64,000 nucleotides of DNA from an uncultured Bacteroidales bacterium (GTDB lineage Bacteria > Bacteroidota > Bacteroidia > Bacteroidales > Paludibacteraceae): the NCBI GenBank assembly GCA_900319995.1, contig ONQO01000002.1, forward strand, positions 36,514 to 100,513, read 5' to 3'. A program made the position numbers and the translations under genes. The notes beneath the pieces were generated by a model, which saw only the letters and a program-made list of their open reading frames with translations, did no database searches and was not told the DNA's origin. Below, piece by piece: positions 17,198-29,080 of the stretch (its first letter is position 1; the number at the start of each line of letters is the position of its first letter).

Positions 17198-17749
17198 ATG
17201 GCTGAAAACAAAAAACAATGGTATGTGTTGCGTGCTATCAGCGGCAAGGAGAACAAAGTAGAAGAGTACATCAATAATGCACTCGTCTCTTCATCTCTCT
17301 TCCGTGAGTATGTTTCGCAAGTGCTCATCCCCAGGGAGAAAGTGGTAACCCTCAAAAACGGCAAACGGACCGAGAAAGAACGTAATCTTCTTCCCGGATA
17401 TTTGCTCGTCGAGTGTTATCTCTGCGACGAGAGCTTCCCGCTCTTGCGCAATATTCCTAACGTCCTTGGTTTCTTGAGTGGCGGTAAAACGACCGTAAAA
17501 CCCGAACCGGTTTCCCAAGCCGAGGTCAACAAACTCGTTGGTCTGGCTAGTGAGTCCGAGATGCGTGCTGCAAGCGAAGTAGAATTCCTTGTCGGCGAAA
17601 GCGTCAAAGTGGTCGATGGTCCGTTCAACGGCTTCAAAGGAACCGTGCAGGAGGTTGCCGAAGATAAGCACAAACTCAAAGTGGTTGTTACTATCTTTGA
17701 CCGACAAACTCCGCTGGAGCTCGGCTACAACCAGGTAGAAAAAGAGTAG
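17198..17749 (+). CDS. nusG: Transcription antitermination factor NusG
   Basis: 183 residues. The NGN domain begins 'KQWYVLRAISGKENKVEEYI', and 'LLPGYLLVECYL' is the usual RNA-polymerase-contact region. The C-terminal KOW domain is 'FLVGESVKVVDGPFNGFKG'. It binds RNA polymerase and links it to Rho or the ribosome. 37 bp after secE and 109 bp before rplK. Confidence 0.97.
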   Translation: MAENKKQWYVLRAISGKENKVEEYINNALVSSSLFREYVSQVLIPREKVVTLKNGKRTEKERNLLPGYLLVECYLCDESFPLLRNIPNVLGFLSGGKTTVKPEPVSQAEVNKLVGLASESEMRAASEVEFLVGESVKVVDGPFNGFKGTVQEVAEDKHKLKVVVTIFDRQTPLELGYNQVEKE

Positions 17750-17801
17750 GAGACCCCGTTACAGGTCGTTAGTCACTACTCGGTAGTTTCAAATTTATTA
17801 A

Positions 17802-17833
17802 CCGGCCGAGGACGATAAGTCCGCTATCAGGCC
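17802..17833 (+). promoter_or_regulatory. Candidate ribosomal protein L1 leader site before rplK
   Basis: GGCC (17804-17807) pairs with GGCC (17830-17833) and encloses GGAC-GATAA-GTCC, leaving an asymmetric internal loop. In many bacteria L1 represses the rplK-rplA mRNA by binding such an element just upstream of rplK. Assignment rests on position and shape only. Confidence 0.4.
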
Positions 17834-17858
17834 AAAAACTATTAACAACAGTAAAACT

Positions 17859-18281
17859 ATGGCTAAAGAAATTGCTGGTTTTATCAAACTCCAAATCAAG
17901 GGTGGCGCTGCCAATCCTGCTCCTCCTGTTGGTCCTGCTCTGGGTTCCAAAGGGGTGAACATCATGGAGTTCTGCAAACAGTTCAATGCCAGAACGCAAG
18001 ACAAAGCAGGCAAAGTGCTGCCTGTAGTTATCACCGTTTATACGGACAAATCGTTTGACTTCATCGTTAAGACTCCTCCTGTAGCTATACAGCTCCTCGA
18101 GGCGGCTAAGGTGAAAAGCGGTAGCGATCAGCCTAACCGTAACAAAGTGGCTACTATCACCGAGGAACAGGCGCAGGCTATCGCTCAGGACAAAATGGTG
18201 GACCTCAACTGCTTCACCGTTGAATCCGCTCTCAAAATGGTCAAAGGTACTGCCCGCAGTATGGGAATCGTAGTTAAATAA
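17859..18281 (+). CDS. rplK: 50S ribosomal protein L11
   Basis: 140 residues, usual length. '[25 protein letters not shown]' region, then '[12 protein letters not shown]', the N-terminal domain, and the C-terminal rRNA-binding domain ending '[14 protein letters not shown]'. Part of the GTPase-associated centre. rplA follows by 24 bp. Confidence 0.98.
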   Translation: MAKEIAGFIKLQIKGGAANPAPPVGPALGSKGVNIMEFCKQFNARTQDKAGKVLPVVITVYTDKSFDFIVKTPPVAIQLLEAAKVKSGSDQPNRNKVATITEEQAQAIAQDKMVDLNCFTVESALKMVKGTARSMGIVVK

Positions 18282-18305
18282 CCTTTTTCAATCAAATCAA
18301 CAATT

Positions 18306-18995
18306 ATGGCAAAACTGACAAAAAAACAGAAGCTTGCTGCTGAGAAGATTGAAGCAGGTAAGCTCTACACCATCAACGAAGCGGCTGAACTCGTTAAAGA
18401 GATCACAACTACCAAGTTCGATGCAAGCGTTGATATCGACGTTCGTCTCGGAGTTGACCCGCGCAAAGCTAACCAAATGGTTCGCGGTGTCGTTGCACTT
18501 CCTAACGGAACAGGTAAAGTGGTTCGCGTTCTCGCACTCTGTATGCCGGACCAAGAGGCGGCTGCCAAAGAGGCAGGTGCTGACTACGTTGGTCTGGATG
18601 AGTATATTGAAAAAATCAAAGGTGGATGGACGGACATTGACGTTATTATCACCCAACCTCAAATCATGGGTAAAATTGGTGCACTCGGTCGTATCTTAGG
18701 TCCACGCGGACTTATGCCGAACCCCAAGAGTGGTACCGTTACCATGGAAGTAGCGAAAGCGGTCAAAGAGGTAAAGGGCGGTAAGATTGACTTCAAAGTT
18801 GACAAGTTCGGTATTGTACATACCTCCATCGGTAAAGTAAGTTTCAGCGCTGACAAAATCGCAGAGAACGCTCTCGCGTTCATCGATACCATCAAGCACC
18901 TGAAACCCGCTGTGTCGAAAGGTGAGTACATTAAGAGCGTTTATCTTTCCAGCACTATGAGTCAGGGTATTAAGATCGATACCAAATCGCTTTAA
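18306..18995 (+). CDS. rplA: 50S ribosomal protein L1
   Basis: 229 residues. '[23 protein letters not shown]' and '[18 protein letters not shown]' are signature segments. It forms the L1 stalk and is the usual autoregulator of the rplK-rplA mRNA. rplJ follows by 25 bp. Confidence 0.98.
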   Translation: MAKLTKKQKLAAEKIEAGKLYTINEAAELVKEITTTKFDASVDIDVRLGVDPRKANQMVRGVVALPNGTGKVVRVLALCMPDQEAAAKEAGADYVGLDEYIEKIKGGWTDIDVIITQPQIMGKIGALGRILGPRGLMPNPKSGTVTMEVAKAVKEVKGGKIDFKVDKFGIVHTSIGKVSFSADKIAENALAFIDTIKHLKPAVSKGEYIKSVYLSSTMSQGIKIDTKSL

Positions 18996-19020
18996 TCTCT
19001 AAAAAATCTAACAGACAAGT

Positions 19021-19551
19021 ATGAAAAAGGAAGATAAAAATCTCGTCATTGAAGCCCTTGGCGCACAAATGGCTGAGTATGCGCATTTCTACCTCGTTAA
19101 TATCGAAGGTCTGAATGCGGAAGACACCAGCAAACTGCGTCGCGCTTGCTTCAAACAGGACATCAAACTTCTTGTTGCTAAGAATACACTGCTTCACAAA
19201 GCACTTGAGAAAAAAGGCATCGAGGCAGAGATTTTCGACGCATTGAAAGGCAACACCGCTCTCATGCTCTGCAACACTGGTAACGCACCTGCTAAACTCA
19301 TCAAAGAGTTTACCAAAGGTGACAAAACCGGTGAGGCTAAGCCACAACTCAAAGCTGCTTACGTAGAAGAAACAGTTTACGTTGGCAAGCAGAATCTCGA
19401 GTTCCTCTGCTCTATCAAGTCGAAGAACGAACTCATCGCAGACCTCGTTGCTCTTCTGCAATCACCTGCGAAGAACGTACTCTCTGCACTTCAGAGCGGA
19501 CAAAACACCATTCATGGTGTACTGCAAACTCTTGGCGAGCGCGCAGAATAA
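19021..19551 (+). CDS. rplJ: 50S ribosomal protein L10
   Basis: 176 residues. N-terminal rRNA-binding domain ('YLVNIEGLNAEDTSKLRRACFKQ', 'LLVAKNTLLHKAL') and a C-terminal helix for L7/L12 binding. The gap to rplA is only 25 bp, so the long L10 leader known from Proteobacteria is absent here. An octamer repeat lies in the gap before rplL. Confidence 0.97.
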   Translation: MKKEDKNLVIEALGAQMAEYAHFYLVNIEGLNAEDTSKLRRACFKQDIKLLVAKNTLLHKALEKKGIEAEIFDALKGNTALMLCNTGNAPAKLIKEFTKGDKTGEAKPQLKAAYVEETVYVGKQNLEFLCSIKSKNELIADLVALLQSPAKNVLSALQSGQNTIHGVLQTLGERAE

Positions 19552-19563
19552 ATATCCAATGCA

Positions 19564-19588
19564 CGTAATTACGTAATTACGTCATTAC
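19564..19588. repeat. 8-bp tandem repeat between rplJ and rplL
   Basis: CGTAATTA, CGTAATTA, CGTCATTA, then C. Same octamer family as at 6521. Each ACGTAATTACGT step is also palindromic. Confidence 0.8.
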
Positions 19589-19633
19589 AAATAACAATTA
19601 ATTGAATTAAAAACATTTAAAATTTATACGATC

Positions 19634-20014
19634 ATGGCAGATCTTAAAGTTATTGCTGAAACATTAGTTAACCTTACTGTTAAGGAAGTAAATGAACTCG
19701 CTACTATCCTCAAAGAGGAGTACGGAATTGAGCCCGCAGCTGCTGCTGTAGCTGTTGCTGCTCCTGCTGCTGGCGGCGCTGCTGCTGAAGCTGCTGAGGA
19801 GAAAACTTCGTTCGACGTAGTTCTCAAGAGCGCTGGAGCTCAAAAACTCCAGGTTGTAAAAGCCGTTAAAGAGCAAACTGGTCTTGGACTGAAAGAGGCT
19901 AAAGACATCGTTGACGCTGCTCCTGCTACCGTAAAAGAAGGCGTTGACAAAGCTACTGCTGAGGCTTTGAAGAAAGCTCTCGAAGAGGTAGGTGCTGAGG
20001 TAGAACTGAAGTAA
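19634..20014 (+). CDS. rplL: 50S ribosomal protein L7/L12
   Basis: 126 residues. The N-terminal dimerisation helix '[21 protein letters not shown]', an Ala/Gly-rich hinge (~residues 36-55), and the C-terminal factor-binding domain '[20 protein letters not shown]' are all present. It recruits translation GTPases. Confidence 0.98.
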   Translation: MADLKVIAETLVNLTVKEVNELATILKEEYGIEPAAAAVAVAAPAAGGAAAEAAEEKTSFDVVLKSAGAQKLQVVKAVKEQTGLGLKEAKDIVDAAPATVKEGVDKATAEALKKALEEVGAEVELK

Positions 20015-20049
20015 TAACCCCTTCAACCAACCACTCTAATGAGTGGAAT

Positions 20050-20089
20050 AGGTTTAGATCCTTGCGACAAACGAGGGTCTAAACCTTTT
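20050..20089 (+). terminator. rplL-rpoB attenuator hairpin
   Basis: AGGTTTAGATCC pairs with GGGTCTAAACCT (12 bp, one T-G pair) around 13 nt, followed by TTT. A smaller CCACTC-TAAT-GAGTGG hairpin precedes it (20031-20046). A partial terminator here would lower rpoBC relative to ribosomal protein genes, as known in E. coli. The rest of the 233-bp gap is A/T-rich with no clear promoter. Confidence 0.65.
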
Positions 20090-20247
20090 CTGCTCAATAG
20101 AACAGAATAATTAAATAACTGCAATTATTGGTAATTATTATAGGGCGAATGTTAAAATACTATAAATGACAAACCCACAGATTTAGATTTAAATTATTCA
20201 TTACCAACAGTTTAATTCTGTTAAACCAAATTCAACCATCTAAAATA

Positions 20248-23200
20248 ATGGCTACAACAAAAAAACAACAGAGAGTCAATTTCAGCCGTATGCAAAAGCA
20301 TATGCCCTATCCTGACTTTCTGGAAATTCAGTTGAAGTCCTTCGCGGATTTCGTTCAGATGAATTCCACACCTGAGCAACGTCGTAAAGAAGGACTCTTT
20401 AAGGTATTCTCGGAGAACTTCCCCATCCAGGATACCCGCAACAGTTTTACGCTGGCTTTTTTGGACTATTCAGTGGACCGACCTCGTTACACGATTGAAG
20501 AGTGTATTAAACGCGGCCTTACCTACAGCGTCCCTTTGAAAGCAAAACTGCGTCTCAGTTGCGAGGATCCCGATCACGAGGATTTTGACACTGTCGTTTC
20601 CGATGTTTATCTGGGTACTATTCCTTACATGACGCCGAAAGGCACGTTTGTTATCAACGGCGCTGAGCGCGTTGTTGTTAGTCAGTTGCACCGCTCGCCG
20701 GGCGTGTTCTTCGGCACCTCGATGCACTCTAACGGCACCAAACTTTATTCGGCACGTATCATTCCTTTCCGTGGCTCGTGGATTGAGTTCGCTACGGACA
20801 TCAACAAGGTGATGTACGCTTACATCGACCGTAAGAAGAAATTGCCCGTAACAACACTGCTGCGTGCTATCGGTTTTGAGTCTGACAAGGACATCCTTAA
20901 CTGTTTCGACTTGGCGGAAGAGGTGAAAGTGAACCGCGAAGCACTCGAAGCTTGCATGGGACGCAAACTGGCAGGTGATGTGATGAAAGCCTGGGTAGAG
21001 GATTTCGTGGACGAAGATACCGGTGAGGTGTCGTCTATCGAACGTAATACCATCGTCGTTGAGCGCGAGGAAGAACTGACTCCGGATACGATCGCTACTA
21101 TCCTGGAATCAGGGTCGAAAACGATACTTCTTCACAAGCAAGAGGAACGCGAGAATGATTTCGCAATCATCTTCAATACCTTGCAGAAGGACCCGGCTAA
21201 AACGGAAAAAGAGGCTGTCCTCTATATCTACCGTCAGTTGCGTAATGCAGAGCCGGCAGATGATGCAACGGCACGAGAGATGATCCAGAACTTGTTCTTC
21301 TCGCAGAAGCGTTATGATTTGGGCGAAGTGGGGCGCTATCGTATCAACCGCAAGTTGAATATGTCCATCCCTGATGACACACGAGTGCTCACCAAGGAGG
21401 ACATGATAGAGATTATCAAGTACCTCGTTATGCTTATCAACAGTAATGCCGAGGTGGATGACATCGACCACTTGAGCAACCGCCGCGTTCGTACTGTCGG
21501 CGAACAGTTGTTCAACCAGTTCGGTATCGGTTTGGCACGTATGGCACGCACCGTTCGTGAACGAATGAACGTCCGTGACAACGAAGTATTCACACCGACC
21601 GACCTGATTAACGCCAAGTCGATTTCGTCGATTATCAACAGCTATTTCGGTACCAACGCCCTCAGCCAGTTCATGGATCAACAGAACCCTCTGGCGGAGA
21701 TTACCCACAAACGCCGTATGTCGGCTCTGGGACCTGGCGGCTTGAGCCGTGACCGTGCTGGTTTCGAGGTGCGAGACGTACACTATACACACTACGGACG
21801 TCTCTGTCCTATCGAGACTCCGGAAGGTCCGAACATCGGTCTTATCTCTTCGCTCTGTATCTATGCGAAAATCAATGACCTTGGTTTCATAGAAACACCG
21901 TACCGCAAAGTAGCGGATAGCATGGTGGATCTTGATAACGACCATGTCATCTACCTCTCTGCCGAAGACGAAGAGAACCAGGTTGTTGCCCAGGGTAACG
22001 CTCCGCTCCGCGAGGACGGCAGTTTTATCCGCAGCAAGGTGAAGACCCGTTTGGGCGCTGACTTCCCTGTTGTGGCTCCTTCTGAGGTCAACCTCATGGA
22101 CGTAGCTCCTTGCCAGATAGCTTCCGTTGCTGCGGCTTTGATTCCTTTCCTTGAGCATGACGATGCACACCGTGCACTCATGGGATCGAACATGATGCGA
22201 CAAGCAGTACCCTTGATTACTTCAGAAGCACCGATAGTAGGTACTGGTATTGAGGAACAACTCGTCACCGACAGCCGGACCCAGATCGTGGCAGAAGGCA
22301 ATGGTACTGTGACATATGTTGATGCCGACTATATCCGTATCAAGTATGACCGCACCGAGGAGGAAGAGGCTGTCAGCTTTGATCTGCCGGAGAAAGAATA
22401 CAAACTGCCGAAGTTCGAGAAAACGAACCAGAATACAACCATTGACCTTCATCCGCTGGTACGCAAGGGCGACAAGGTGGAGAAAGGTCAGATACTGACA
22501 GAGGGCTATGCTACTGCCGGAGGCGAACTCGCATTGGGTAAGAACCTCAAAGTGGCTTATATCCCTTGGAAAGGTTACAACTACGAGGATGCTATCGTGC
22601 TTAGCGAGCGCATCGTCCGCGAAGATATGTACACTTCCGTTCACGTCGTGGAGCAACTGCTCGAAGTACGAGACACCAAACGTGGAATGGAGGAGTTCAC
22701 CGCAGATATCCCGAATATCTCCGAGGATGCAACCAAAGACTTGGATGAGAACGGTATCATCCGAATAGGTGCATATATCCAACCGGGGGACATCCTTATA
22801 GGTAAAATTACCCCGAAAGGAGAGACTGATCCTTCGCCGGAAGAGAAACTGCTCAAGGCTATCTTCGGTGATAAGGCAGGGGATGTCAAAGACGCTTCTC
22901 TTAAGGCAAGTCCGTCGCTCGATGGTGTTATCATCGACAAGAAACTGTATTGCCGCGCCAACAAGGACCGCAAGCAGAAAATGGAGGATAAAGAGACGCT
23001 CCAGAAAATGGACCTCAAGTTCCGCGAGAAAGCAGAGACTCTCCGTGACCTCTTGATTGATAAACTCTATAACCTGCTCAACGGATGTCAGGCAGTTAGT
23101 GTAAAGGACATCCTTGGCACCGAGATGATCGGCAAAGGACAGCATTTCAGCAAAGAGCGTTTAAGCGAAATAGACTATTTCTCCGTGCTTCTCGAGGGAT

Positions 23201-24060
23201 GGACCGCTGACGAGCACAGAAACGAACTCGTAGCTCAGTGCGTGCTCAACTATATCGACAAATATAAGGAGATGGACGCGATGCTCAAGCGTGAGAAATT
23301 CAATCTCACCATCGGCGATGAACTGCCGAACGGTATCATTCAGATGGCGAAAGTCTATGTCGCTAAGCGCCGCAAAATACGCGTGGGTGACAAGATGGCA
23401 GGACGTCACGGTAACAAAGGTATCGTATCCAAAATCGTACGCGTGGAGGATATGCCGTTCCTCGCGGATGGTACACCGGTAGATATCGTGCTGAACCCGA
23501 TGGGTGTACCTTCGCGTATGAACATCGGACAGATCTTCGAGGCTGTGCTCGGCTGGGCTGGACAGGAACTGGGAGTGAAATTCTCAACGCCTATCTTCGA
23601 CGGTTGTACTATGGAGCAACTTGACGAGTGGACCGACAAGGCTGGACTTCCACGCGGCGGTAAAACACAGCTCTACGATGGCGAAACAGGCGAACCGTTC
23701 GACCAGATGGCTACCGTTGGTGTGACCTACTTCATGAAACTCGGTCACATGGTCGATGATAAGATGCACGCGCGTTCGATTGGACCGTACAGTCTTATTA
23801 CACAGCAGCCCTTGGGCGGTAAGGCACAGTTCGGTGGTCAGCGTTTTGGTGAGATGGAGGTTTGGGCGCTCGAAGCACACGGAGCGGCACACGTGCTGCA
23901 GGAAATCCTTACCATCAAGTCGGATGATGTCACAGGACGCGCTCGTACATACGAGGCAATTGTCAAAGGTGAGAACTTCCCGACTCCGGGACTGCCTGAG
24001 TCGCTTAACGTGCTCCTGCACGAATTGCAAGGTCTCGCACTCAGTATCAACATGGAATAA
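20248..24060 (+). CDS. rpoB: RNA polymerase subunit beta
   Basis: 1270 residues, full length for Bacteroidetes. The rifampicin-binding cluster (~residue 473 on) reads [10 protein letters not shown]...[14 protein letters not shown], with the sensitive-type Gln, Asp, His and Ser residues. '[11 protein letters not shown]' and the C-terminal '[18 protein letters not shown]' are conserved catalytic and beta'-contact segments. 233 bp after rplL. rpoC starts 14 bp after its stop. Confidence 0.98.
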   Translation: MATTKKQQRVNFSRMQKHMPYPDFLEIQLKSFADFVQMNSTPEQRRKEGLFKVFSENFPIQDTRNSFTLAFLDYSVDRPRYTIEECIKRGLTYSVPLKAKLRLSCEDPDHEDFDTVVSDVYLGTIPYMTPKGTFVINGAERVVVSQLHRSPGVFFGTSMHSNGTKLYSARIIPFRGSWIEFATDINKVMYAYIDRKKKLPVTTLLRAIGFESDKDILNCFDLAEEVKVNREALEACMGRKLAGDVMKAWVEDFVDEDTGEVSSIERNTIVVEREEELTPDTIATILESGSKTILLHKQEERENDFAIIFNTLQKDPAKTEKEAVLYIYRQLRNAEPADDATAREMIQNLFFSQKRYDLGEVGRYRINRKLNMSIPDDTRVLTKEDMIEIIKYLVMLINSNAEVDDIDHLSNRRVRTVGEQLFNQFGIGLARMARTVRERMNVRDNEVFTPTDLINAKSISSIINSYFGTNALSQFMDQQNPLAEITHKRRMSALGPGGLSRDRAGFEVRDVHYTHYGRLCPIETPEGPNIGLISSLCIYAKINDLGFIETPYRKVADSMVDLDNDHVIYLSAEDEENQVVAQGNAPLREDGSFIRSKVKTRLGADFPVVAPSEVNLMDVAPCQIASVAAALIPFLEHDDAHRALMGSNMMRQAVPLITSEAPIVGTGIEEQLVTDSRTQIVAEGNGTVTYVDADYIRIKYDRTEEEEAVSFDLPEKEYKLPKFEKTNQNTTIDLHPLVRKGDKVEKGQILTEGYATAGGELALGKNLKVAYIPWKGYNYEDAIVLSERIVREDMYTSVHVVEQLLEVRDTKRGMEEFTADIPNISEDATKDLDENGIIRIGAYIQPGDILIGKITPKGETDPSPEEKLLKAIFGDKAGDVKDASLKASPSLDGVIIDKKLYCRANKDRKQKMEDKETLQKMDLKFREKAETLRDLLIDKLYNLLNGCQAVSVKDILGTEMIGKGQHFSKERLSEIDYFSVLLEGWTADEHRNELVAQCVLNYIDKYKEMDAMLKREKFNLTIGDELPNGIIQMAKVYVAKRRKIRVGDKMAGRHGNKGIVSKIVRVEDMPFLADGTPVDIVLNPMGVPSRMNIGQIFEAVLGWAGQELGVKFSTPIFDGCTMEQLDEWTDKAGLPRGGKTQLYDGETGEPFDQMATVGVTYFMKLGHMVDDKMHARSIGPYSLITQQPLGGKAQFGGQRFGEMEVWALEAHGAAHVLQEILTIKSDDVTGRARTYEAIVKGENFPTPGLPESLNVLLHELQGLALSINME

Positions 24061-24074
24061 GATTGGAGGACAAT

Positions 24075-27000
24075 ATGGCTTTTAAACAAGAAAATAAGAA
24101 AACCGGTTTCACCAGAATCTCTATCGGACTCGCTTCGCCGGACGAGATAATGCAAATCTCTTCGGGAGAGGTGCTTAAACCGGAAACGATTAACTATCGT
24201 ACCTACAAACCCGAACGCGATGGTTTGTTTTGCGAACGTATCTTCGGTCCTACCAAGGATTACGAGTGCCACTGTGGTAAGTACAAACGGATCCGCTACA
24301 AAGGTATTGTTTGCGAGCGATGCGGAGTTGAGGTAACAGAGAAAAAAGTACGTCGCGAGAGGATGGGACATATCAAACTCGTCGTTCCTGTTGCGCATAT
24401 TTGGTACTTGCGCTCGCTGCCCTCCAAAATGGCGGCATTGCTGGGCATTCCTACCAAAAAACTCGACACCGTTATCTACTATGAGAAATATCTCGTGGTA
24501 CGGGCCGGTGCACTTGAAGGACAGGAAATCGGTGAAAAGAACGAAAACGACAAGAATCGTATCCCCATCGAGAACAGCATGCTCCTCGACGAAGATCAGT
24601 ACCAGCAGGTAATGAATATCATCCCAGAGGATAACGAACTGCTCGATGACAACGACCCGAACAAAGTGATCGTCAAGATGGGTGCCGAGGCGGTATATGA
24701 CCTCCTGCGCTCTATTGACTTGAACGAATTATCCTACGAGTTGCGCGCTACGGCGGACAAATCATCATCCGTTCAGCGCCGTCAGGATGCGCTGAAACGC
24801 TTGCAGATTGTGGAAGCTTTCCGCGCCAGCAACGGCAGAAACCGTCCCGAATGGATGATACTGCAAGCGATACCCGTAACTCCTCCGGAGTTGCGGCCTC
24901 TCGTACCGCTGGACGGTGGACGTTTTGCTACATCTGACCTCAACGACCTCTATCGGCGCGTGATTATCCGTAATAACCGTCTCAAACGCCTCATGGAAAT
25001 AAAGGCGCCGGACGTAATTCTCCGCAACGAGAAACGTATGTTGCAGGAGGCGGTGGACAGCCTCTTCGATAACAGCCGTAAGACTACGGCAATGAAATCC
25101 GACGCTAACCGTCCTCTCAAATCGCTCTCTGACTCGCTCAAAGGTAAACAGGGACGTTTCCGTCAGAACCTACTCGGTAAACGTGTGGACTATTCCGCAC
25201 GTTCGGTTATCGTCGTTGGTCCGGAACTGAAAATGCACGAGTGCGGACTTCCCAAAGAGATGGCTGCGGAACTGTATAAACCGTTTATCATCCGCAAACT
25301 TATCGAGCGCGGTATTGTCAAGACAGTCAAGTCTGCCAAGAAAATCATCGACCGCAGAGAGCCGGTTATCTATGAGATACTGGAGCACGTCATGGAGGGA
25401 CACCCCGTTCTGCTGAACCGTGCTCCGACCTTGCACCGTCATGGTATCTTGGCGTTCCAACCGCGTATGATCGAGGGTAAGGCTATACAGCTACACCCGC
25501 TCTCTTGTGCCGGCTTCAACGCTGACTTCGATGGTGACCAGATGGCGGTTCACTTGCCGCTCTCTAACGAGGCGATACTCGAGGCACAACTGCTCATGCT
25601 CGGTTCACACAATATCCTGGATCCTGCCAACGGTAACCCGATTACCGTTCCTTCACAGGATATGATACTCGGACTCTATTATATTACTAAGGAGCGCGCA
25701 GGCGTGAAAGGTGAGGGACTTAACTTCTATTCGGAGGAAGAGACTATCATCGCACTCAACGAAGGACGCGTGGATATACACGCAAAAGTCAAAGTGCGCG
25801 TGAAAGATATCGTGAATGGAGAGCAGGTTCGTCATCTCGTAGAGACTACTCCGGGACGTATTATCGTGAACCAATATGTACCAGAAGAGATTGGATATCA
25901 GAACCTTCTGATGAAGAAAGGTGCGGTAAAGAGCATTATCTCCAAGGTTATCAAGACTTGTGGCGTAGCTCGTACTGCTAAGTTCCTCGACGATATCAAA
26001 GACCTTGGTTACTATCGCGCTTTCCGTGGCGGTTTGAGCTTCAACCTCAACGATATTCTTATCCCGGAGGAGAAGAAAGCATTGACCGAAAAGGGTAGTA
26101 CGGACATCGACGAAATCAACGAGCGGTACAACTACGGTCTCTTGTCCGACGACGAGCGTTACCGTGCTACTATTGATACTTGGAAGAAAGTAGATGACGA
26201 GTTGAAGGACATCCTCATGAAGCACATGAAAGAGGCGGACAGTGGTTTCAACTCCGTATATATGATGATGGACTCCGGTGCCCGTGGTAACGAGCAGCAG
26301 ATTAAGCAGTTGGCTGGTATCCGTGGTATCATGGCGAAACCGTTGAAAGCGGGTGCTACCGATACGCGTCCTGAAATCGAGAACCCTGTCCTCGCGAACT
26401 TCAAAGAAGGAATGTCCGTGCTCGAGTACTTCATCTCTACTCACGGTGCACGTAAGGGTCTTGCCGATACGGCCTTGAAGACAGCCGACGCTGGTTATCT
26501 GACACGTCGTCTCGTGGACGTTTCGCACGATGTTATCATCAACGAAGAGGACTGTGGTACGCTCCGTGGTTTGTCGGCACGTGCTATCAAGGATGCCAAC
26601 GGACATGTCATCGCTTCGCTGACGCTCCGTATCCTCGGACGAGTGTCCGTACACGATATCCACGACAACGACGGCAACCTCATTGTGGCTGCAGGAGAAG
26701 AAATCCGCGAGGCACAATGCGAAGCTATCGAGGCTGCGGGTATTGAAGAAGTAGTTATCCGTTCCGTGCTCACCTGTGAAAGCAAGAAAGGTGTTTGTGC
26801 CAAGTGCTACGGACGCAACCTCGCGTCGCGTAAGATGGTGCAGAAAGGTGAGGCTGTCGGCGTGATTGCTGCACAGGCGATCGGTGAACCGGGTACACAG
26901 CTGACTCTCCGTACCTTCCACTCCGGTGGTTTGGCGGGTGGTGCTGCTGCACAGGGAACGTATTCGCTTACTCGTGAAGGTATCATTGATATTGAGGACC

Positions 27001-28391
27001 TCCGTACTATCCTTACCGCTGCCGGTGACACCATCGTCGTCAGCCGTAAGAATACCCTCACCCTCAAGGATGAGAAAACGGGTGTCGTGCTCTCTACCTT
27101 CGATATACCATACGCTTCGAAACTGTTCGTAACTCCGGGCGAGAAATACCCGAAAGAGACACTCGTCTGCGAGTGGGATCCGTATAAGACTCCGTTGCTG
27201 ATTGAGCAGGATGGTTTCATCCGTTACGAGGATGTTATCGAAAACGTAACCTGTAAAACCGAGGTGGACGAGCAAACGGGTAAGAAAGAAGTTTCGATTA
27301 CGGAAACTAAGGATAAGACCAAAATGCCGCAAGCACATATCGTGGACAAAGCTGGTAATATCCTCCGTTCTTACAACTTGCCGGTTAAGGCAAGCCTGAA
27401 CTTCACCGATGGAGCGGAAGTAAAAATCGGCGACACCTTGTTCTCTATGGCACGCGCTACCAATAGCGGTGGTGATATCACTTCCGGTCTTCCGCGTATC
27501 ACTGAGCTCTTCGAGGCGCGTAACCCCTCCAACCCGGCTATCGTGGCTGAGATCGACGGAGAAATATCCTTTGGTAAGATCAAACGTGGTAACCGTGAAC
27601 TCTTCATTACCTCCAAACTCGGAGAGCAGAAAGCGTATCTTATTCCGCTTACCAAGCAGATACTCGTGCAGGAAGGTGACTTCGTACGTGCCGGTGTCGC
27701 TCTCTCAGACGGAGCTATCACACCCGAAGACATCCTCGCTATCCAGGGACCGACAGCAGTCCAGAACTACATCGTCAACGAGGCACAAGCCGTTTACCGT
27801 ATGCAAGGTGTGGAAATCAACGACAAGCACTTTGAGATTATCGTGCGCCAAATGATGCGCAAGGTTGAAATCCTTGAGCCGGGCGACACGCGGTATCTTG
27901 AAGGAGACGTTGTGGACAAGATGGACTTCCTTGAGGAGAACGATCGTATCTGGGGGCGCAAGGTCGTTACCGATTCCGGTGACAGCGAGGTGCTCAAAGA
28001 AGGACAGATCGTTACCGCGAGACGTCTCCACGATGAGAACTCGTCTCTCAGAAGACGCGACAAAAAACTCGTACAGGCACGTGACGCCGAGTGTGCTACT
28101 GCCAAGCAGATTCTGCAAGGTATCACCAGAGCGGCGCTCGGTACCAAATCCTTCATGTCTGCCGCTTCCTTCCAGGAAACAACCAAGGTGCTCAACGAAG
28201 CCGCTATTCGTGGCAAAGTGGACTACCTCGAAGGTATGAAGGAGAACGTTATCTGCGGTAACCTCATTCCTGCCGGTACCGGTCTCCGCGAGTTTGGCAG
28301 AATCGTCGTTCACAACAAGGAAGAGTATGCCGCTATTCAGGCTGCACGCGAAGCGGCAGAGGCTGCTCTCAATGGAGAAGATGATTTATAA
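24075..28391 (+). CDS. rpoC: RNA polymerase subunit beta'
   Basis: 1438 residues from ATG at 24075 ([20 protein letters not shown]); an in-frame TTG four codons earlier is less likely. The N-terminal zinc site CHCGKYKR...CERCG, the catalytic NADFDGDQM (~482-490) and a second zinc site [13 protein letters not shown] are intact. The trigger-loop region and the C-terminal '[18 protein letters not shown]' are present. A terminator hairpin follows about 95 bp later. Confidence 0.98.
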   Translation: MAFKQENKKTGFTRISIGLASPDEIMQISSGEVLKPETINYRTYKPERDGLFCERIFGPTKDYECHCGKYKRIRYKGIVCERCGVEVTEKKVRRERMGHIKLVVPVAHIWYLRSLPSKMAALLGIPTKKLDTVIYYEKYLVVRAGALEGQEIGEKNENDKNRIPIENSMLLDEDQYQQVMNIIPEDNELLDDNDPNKVIVKMGAEAVYDLLRSIDLNELSYELRATADKSSSVQRRQDALKRLQIVEAFRASNGRNRPEWMILQAIPVTPPELRPLVPLDGGRFATSDLNDLYRRVIIRNNRLKRLMEIKAPDVILRNEKRMLQEAVDSLFDNSRKTTAMKSDANRPLKSLSDSLKGKQGRFRQNLLGKRVDYSARSVIVVGPELKMHECGLPKEMAAELYKPFIIRKLIERGIVKTVKSAKKIIDRREPVIYEILEHVMEGHPVLLNRAPTLHRHGILAFQPRMIEGKAIQLHPLSCAGFNADFDGDQMAVHLPLSNEAILEAQLLMLGSHNILDPANGNPITVPSQDMILGLYYITKERAGVKGEGLNFYSEEETIIALNEGRVDIHAKVKVRVKDIVNGEQVRHLVETTPGRIIVNQYVPEEIGYQNLLMKKGAVKSIISKVIKTCGVARTAKFLDDIKDLGYYRAFRGGLSFNLNDILIPEEKKALTEKGSTDIDEINERYNYGLLSDDERYRATIDTWKKVDDELKDILMKHMKEADSGFNSVYMMMDSGARGNEQQIKQLAGIRGIMAKPLKAGATDTRPEIENPVLANFKEGMSVLEYFISTHGARKGLADTALKTADAGYLTRRLVDVSHDVIINEEDCGTLRGLSARAIKDANGHVIASLTLRILGRVSVHDIHDNDGNLIVAAGEEIREAQCEAIEAAGIEEVVIRSVLTCESKKGVCAKCYGRNLASRKMVQKGEAVGVIAAQAIGEPGTQLTLRTFHSGGLAGGAAAQGTYSLTREGIIDIEDLRTILTAAGDTIVVSRKNTLTLKDEKTGVVLSTFDIPYASKLFVTPGEKYPKETLVCEWDPYKTPLLIEQDGFIRYEDVIENVTCKTEVDEQTGKKEVSITETKDKTKMPQAHIVDKAGNILRSYNLPVKASLNFTDGAEVKIGDTLFSMARATNSGGDITSGLPRITELFEARNPSNPAIVAEIDGEISFGKIKRGNRELFITSKLGEQKAYLIPLTKQILVQEGDFVRAGVALSDGAITPEDILAIQGPTAVQNYIVNEAQAVYRMQGVEINDKHFEIIVRQMMRKVEILEPGDTRYLEGDVVDKMDFLEENDRIWGRKVVTDSGDSEVLKEGQIVTARRLHDENSSLRRRDKKLVQARDAECATAKQILQGITRAALGTKSFMSAASFQETTKVLNEAAIRGKVDYLEGMKENVICGNLIPAGTGLREFGRIVVHNKEEYAAIQAAREAAEAALNGEDDL

Positions 28392-28485
28392 AACACTCTT
28401 CGGGACTTTCGGAATGTCGGTAATCCGTTAACGCGTAAACTCGATATCTCGATATTTCGAATCCCTGTTCCCGATATCCCGACTA

Positions 28486-28513
28486 AGTGCCCTCGCGCAA
28501 GCGAGGGTGCTTT
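28486..28513 (+). terminator. Terminator of the rpoBC operon
   Basis: AGTGCCCTCGC pairs with GCGAGGGTGCT (two G-T pairs) around GCAA, then TT GTCTCTT. Confidence 0.8.
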
Positions 28514-28559
28514 GTCTCTTCCCCTCAAAACATATACGATTATTAAGATTTCAGCACAA

Positions 28560-28614
28560 CGAGAGCAAGTCAAGAGTAAAACGAGAGTAAAACGACCTTT
28601 TAACGAGGTTTTCT
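28560..28614. repeat. 11-bp tandem array, 5 units
   Basis: CGAGAGCAAGT, CAAGAGTAAAA, CGAGAGTAAAA, CGACCTTTTAA, CGAGGTTTTCT. Downstream of the rpoC terminator. Confidence 0.8.
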
Positions 28615-28661
28615 TAGCGCATTTTTTCAACCCTAAAATGTACGATCTTTAAGATTCCCAT

Positions 28662-28703
28662 AACTTCCAACTTCTAACTCCAAACTTCAAACCTCTAACC
28701 TCT
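28662..28703. repeat. 7-bp tandem array, 6 units
   Basis: AACTTCC, AACTTCT, AACTCCA, AACTTCA, AACCTCT, AACCTCT. Confidence 0.88.
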
Positions 28704-28758
28704 CATGTGTATTTTTTGACACTTTATGTGTAAATATCGCGCATACGCCCTCACGCGC

Positions 28759-28789
28759 TTGCGTATGTGAAAAAAAAATCGTACCTTTG
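28759..28789 (+). promoter_or_regulatory. Promoter of the toxin-antitoxin array
   Basis: TTG, A-rich spacer, TACCTTTG (28782-28789), 72 bp before the first antitoxin. It is the only consensus promoter I see before the array; the later cassettes have none of this form. Confidence 0.75.
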
Positions 28790-28824
28790 CACCCGAATAG
28801 AAGTATATACCATAAATCAGCATC

Positions 28825-28869
28825 TAACAAATCCAATTTTGTTTAACTTTTAAAAATTAAATGCTTATG
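28825..28869 (+). repeat. Cassette leader repeat 1
   Basis: CCAATTTTGTTTAACTTTT, A/T-rich linker, ATGCTTATG. 3' part of the leader shared by five consecutive units; the 5' TAACTCAAAATAAAT part is missing in this first copy. Confidence 0.8.
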
Positions 28870-29079
28870 CAGACAATGACAATACAATATAACCCGTCGA
28901 ACGCATTAGTACAGCCGATAATCGAGTTGATCCAGCAAGTGAAAGGCATTAAGATTATCAGCCGTTCGGATGAGTACGTCCCGACGAAAGAAACTCTCGC
29001 TGCTATGAAGGAAGCGAGAACAGCAGATCTGAAGACCTATTCGGACGTAAAGGAGATGATGAACGATATTCTGGACTGA
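28861..29079 (+). CDS. Antitoxin of a YafQ-type pair
   Basis: 72 residues starting MLMQTMTIQYNPSNALVQ. The C-terminal half ('YVPTKETLAAMKEARTADLKTYSDVKEMMNDILD') is the amphipathic toxin-wrapping tail typical of DinJ/RelB-like antitoxins. The N-terminus probably binds DNA or dimerises. Either the first or the third codon may be the true start, since both ATGs belong to the shared leader. One base separates its stop from the toxin ATG, giving a coupled pair. It likely represses its own promoter at 28759. Confidence 0.8.
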   Translation: MLMQTMTIQYNPSNALVQPIIELIQQVKGIKIISRSDEYVPTKETLAAMKEARTADLKTYSDVKEMMNDILD

Positions 29080-29080
29080 T

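Noticed and set aside
18996-19020. L10 autoregulatory leader upstream of rplJ
   Set aside because: The gap between rplA and rplJ is only 25 bp, too short for the known L10 leader structure.
25653-27338. 561-residue antisense frame opposite rpoC, and similar long antisense frames opposite rpoB and GH28
   Set aside because: Explained by codon bias of strongly conserved sense genes; His/Arg/Val-rich shadows without domains.
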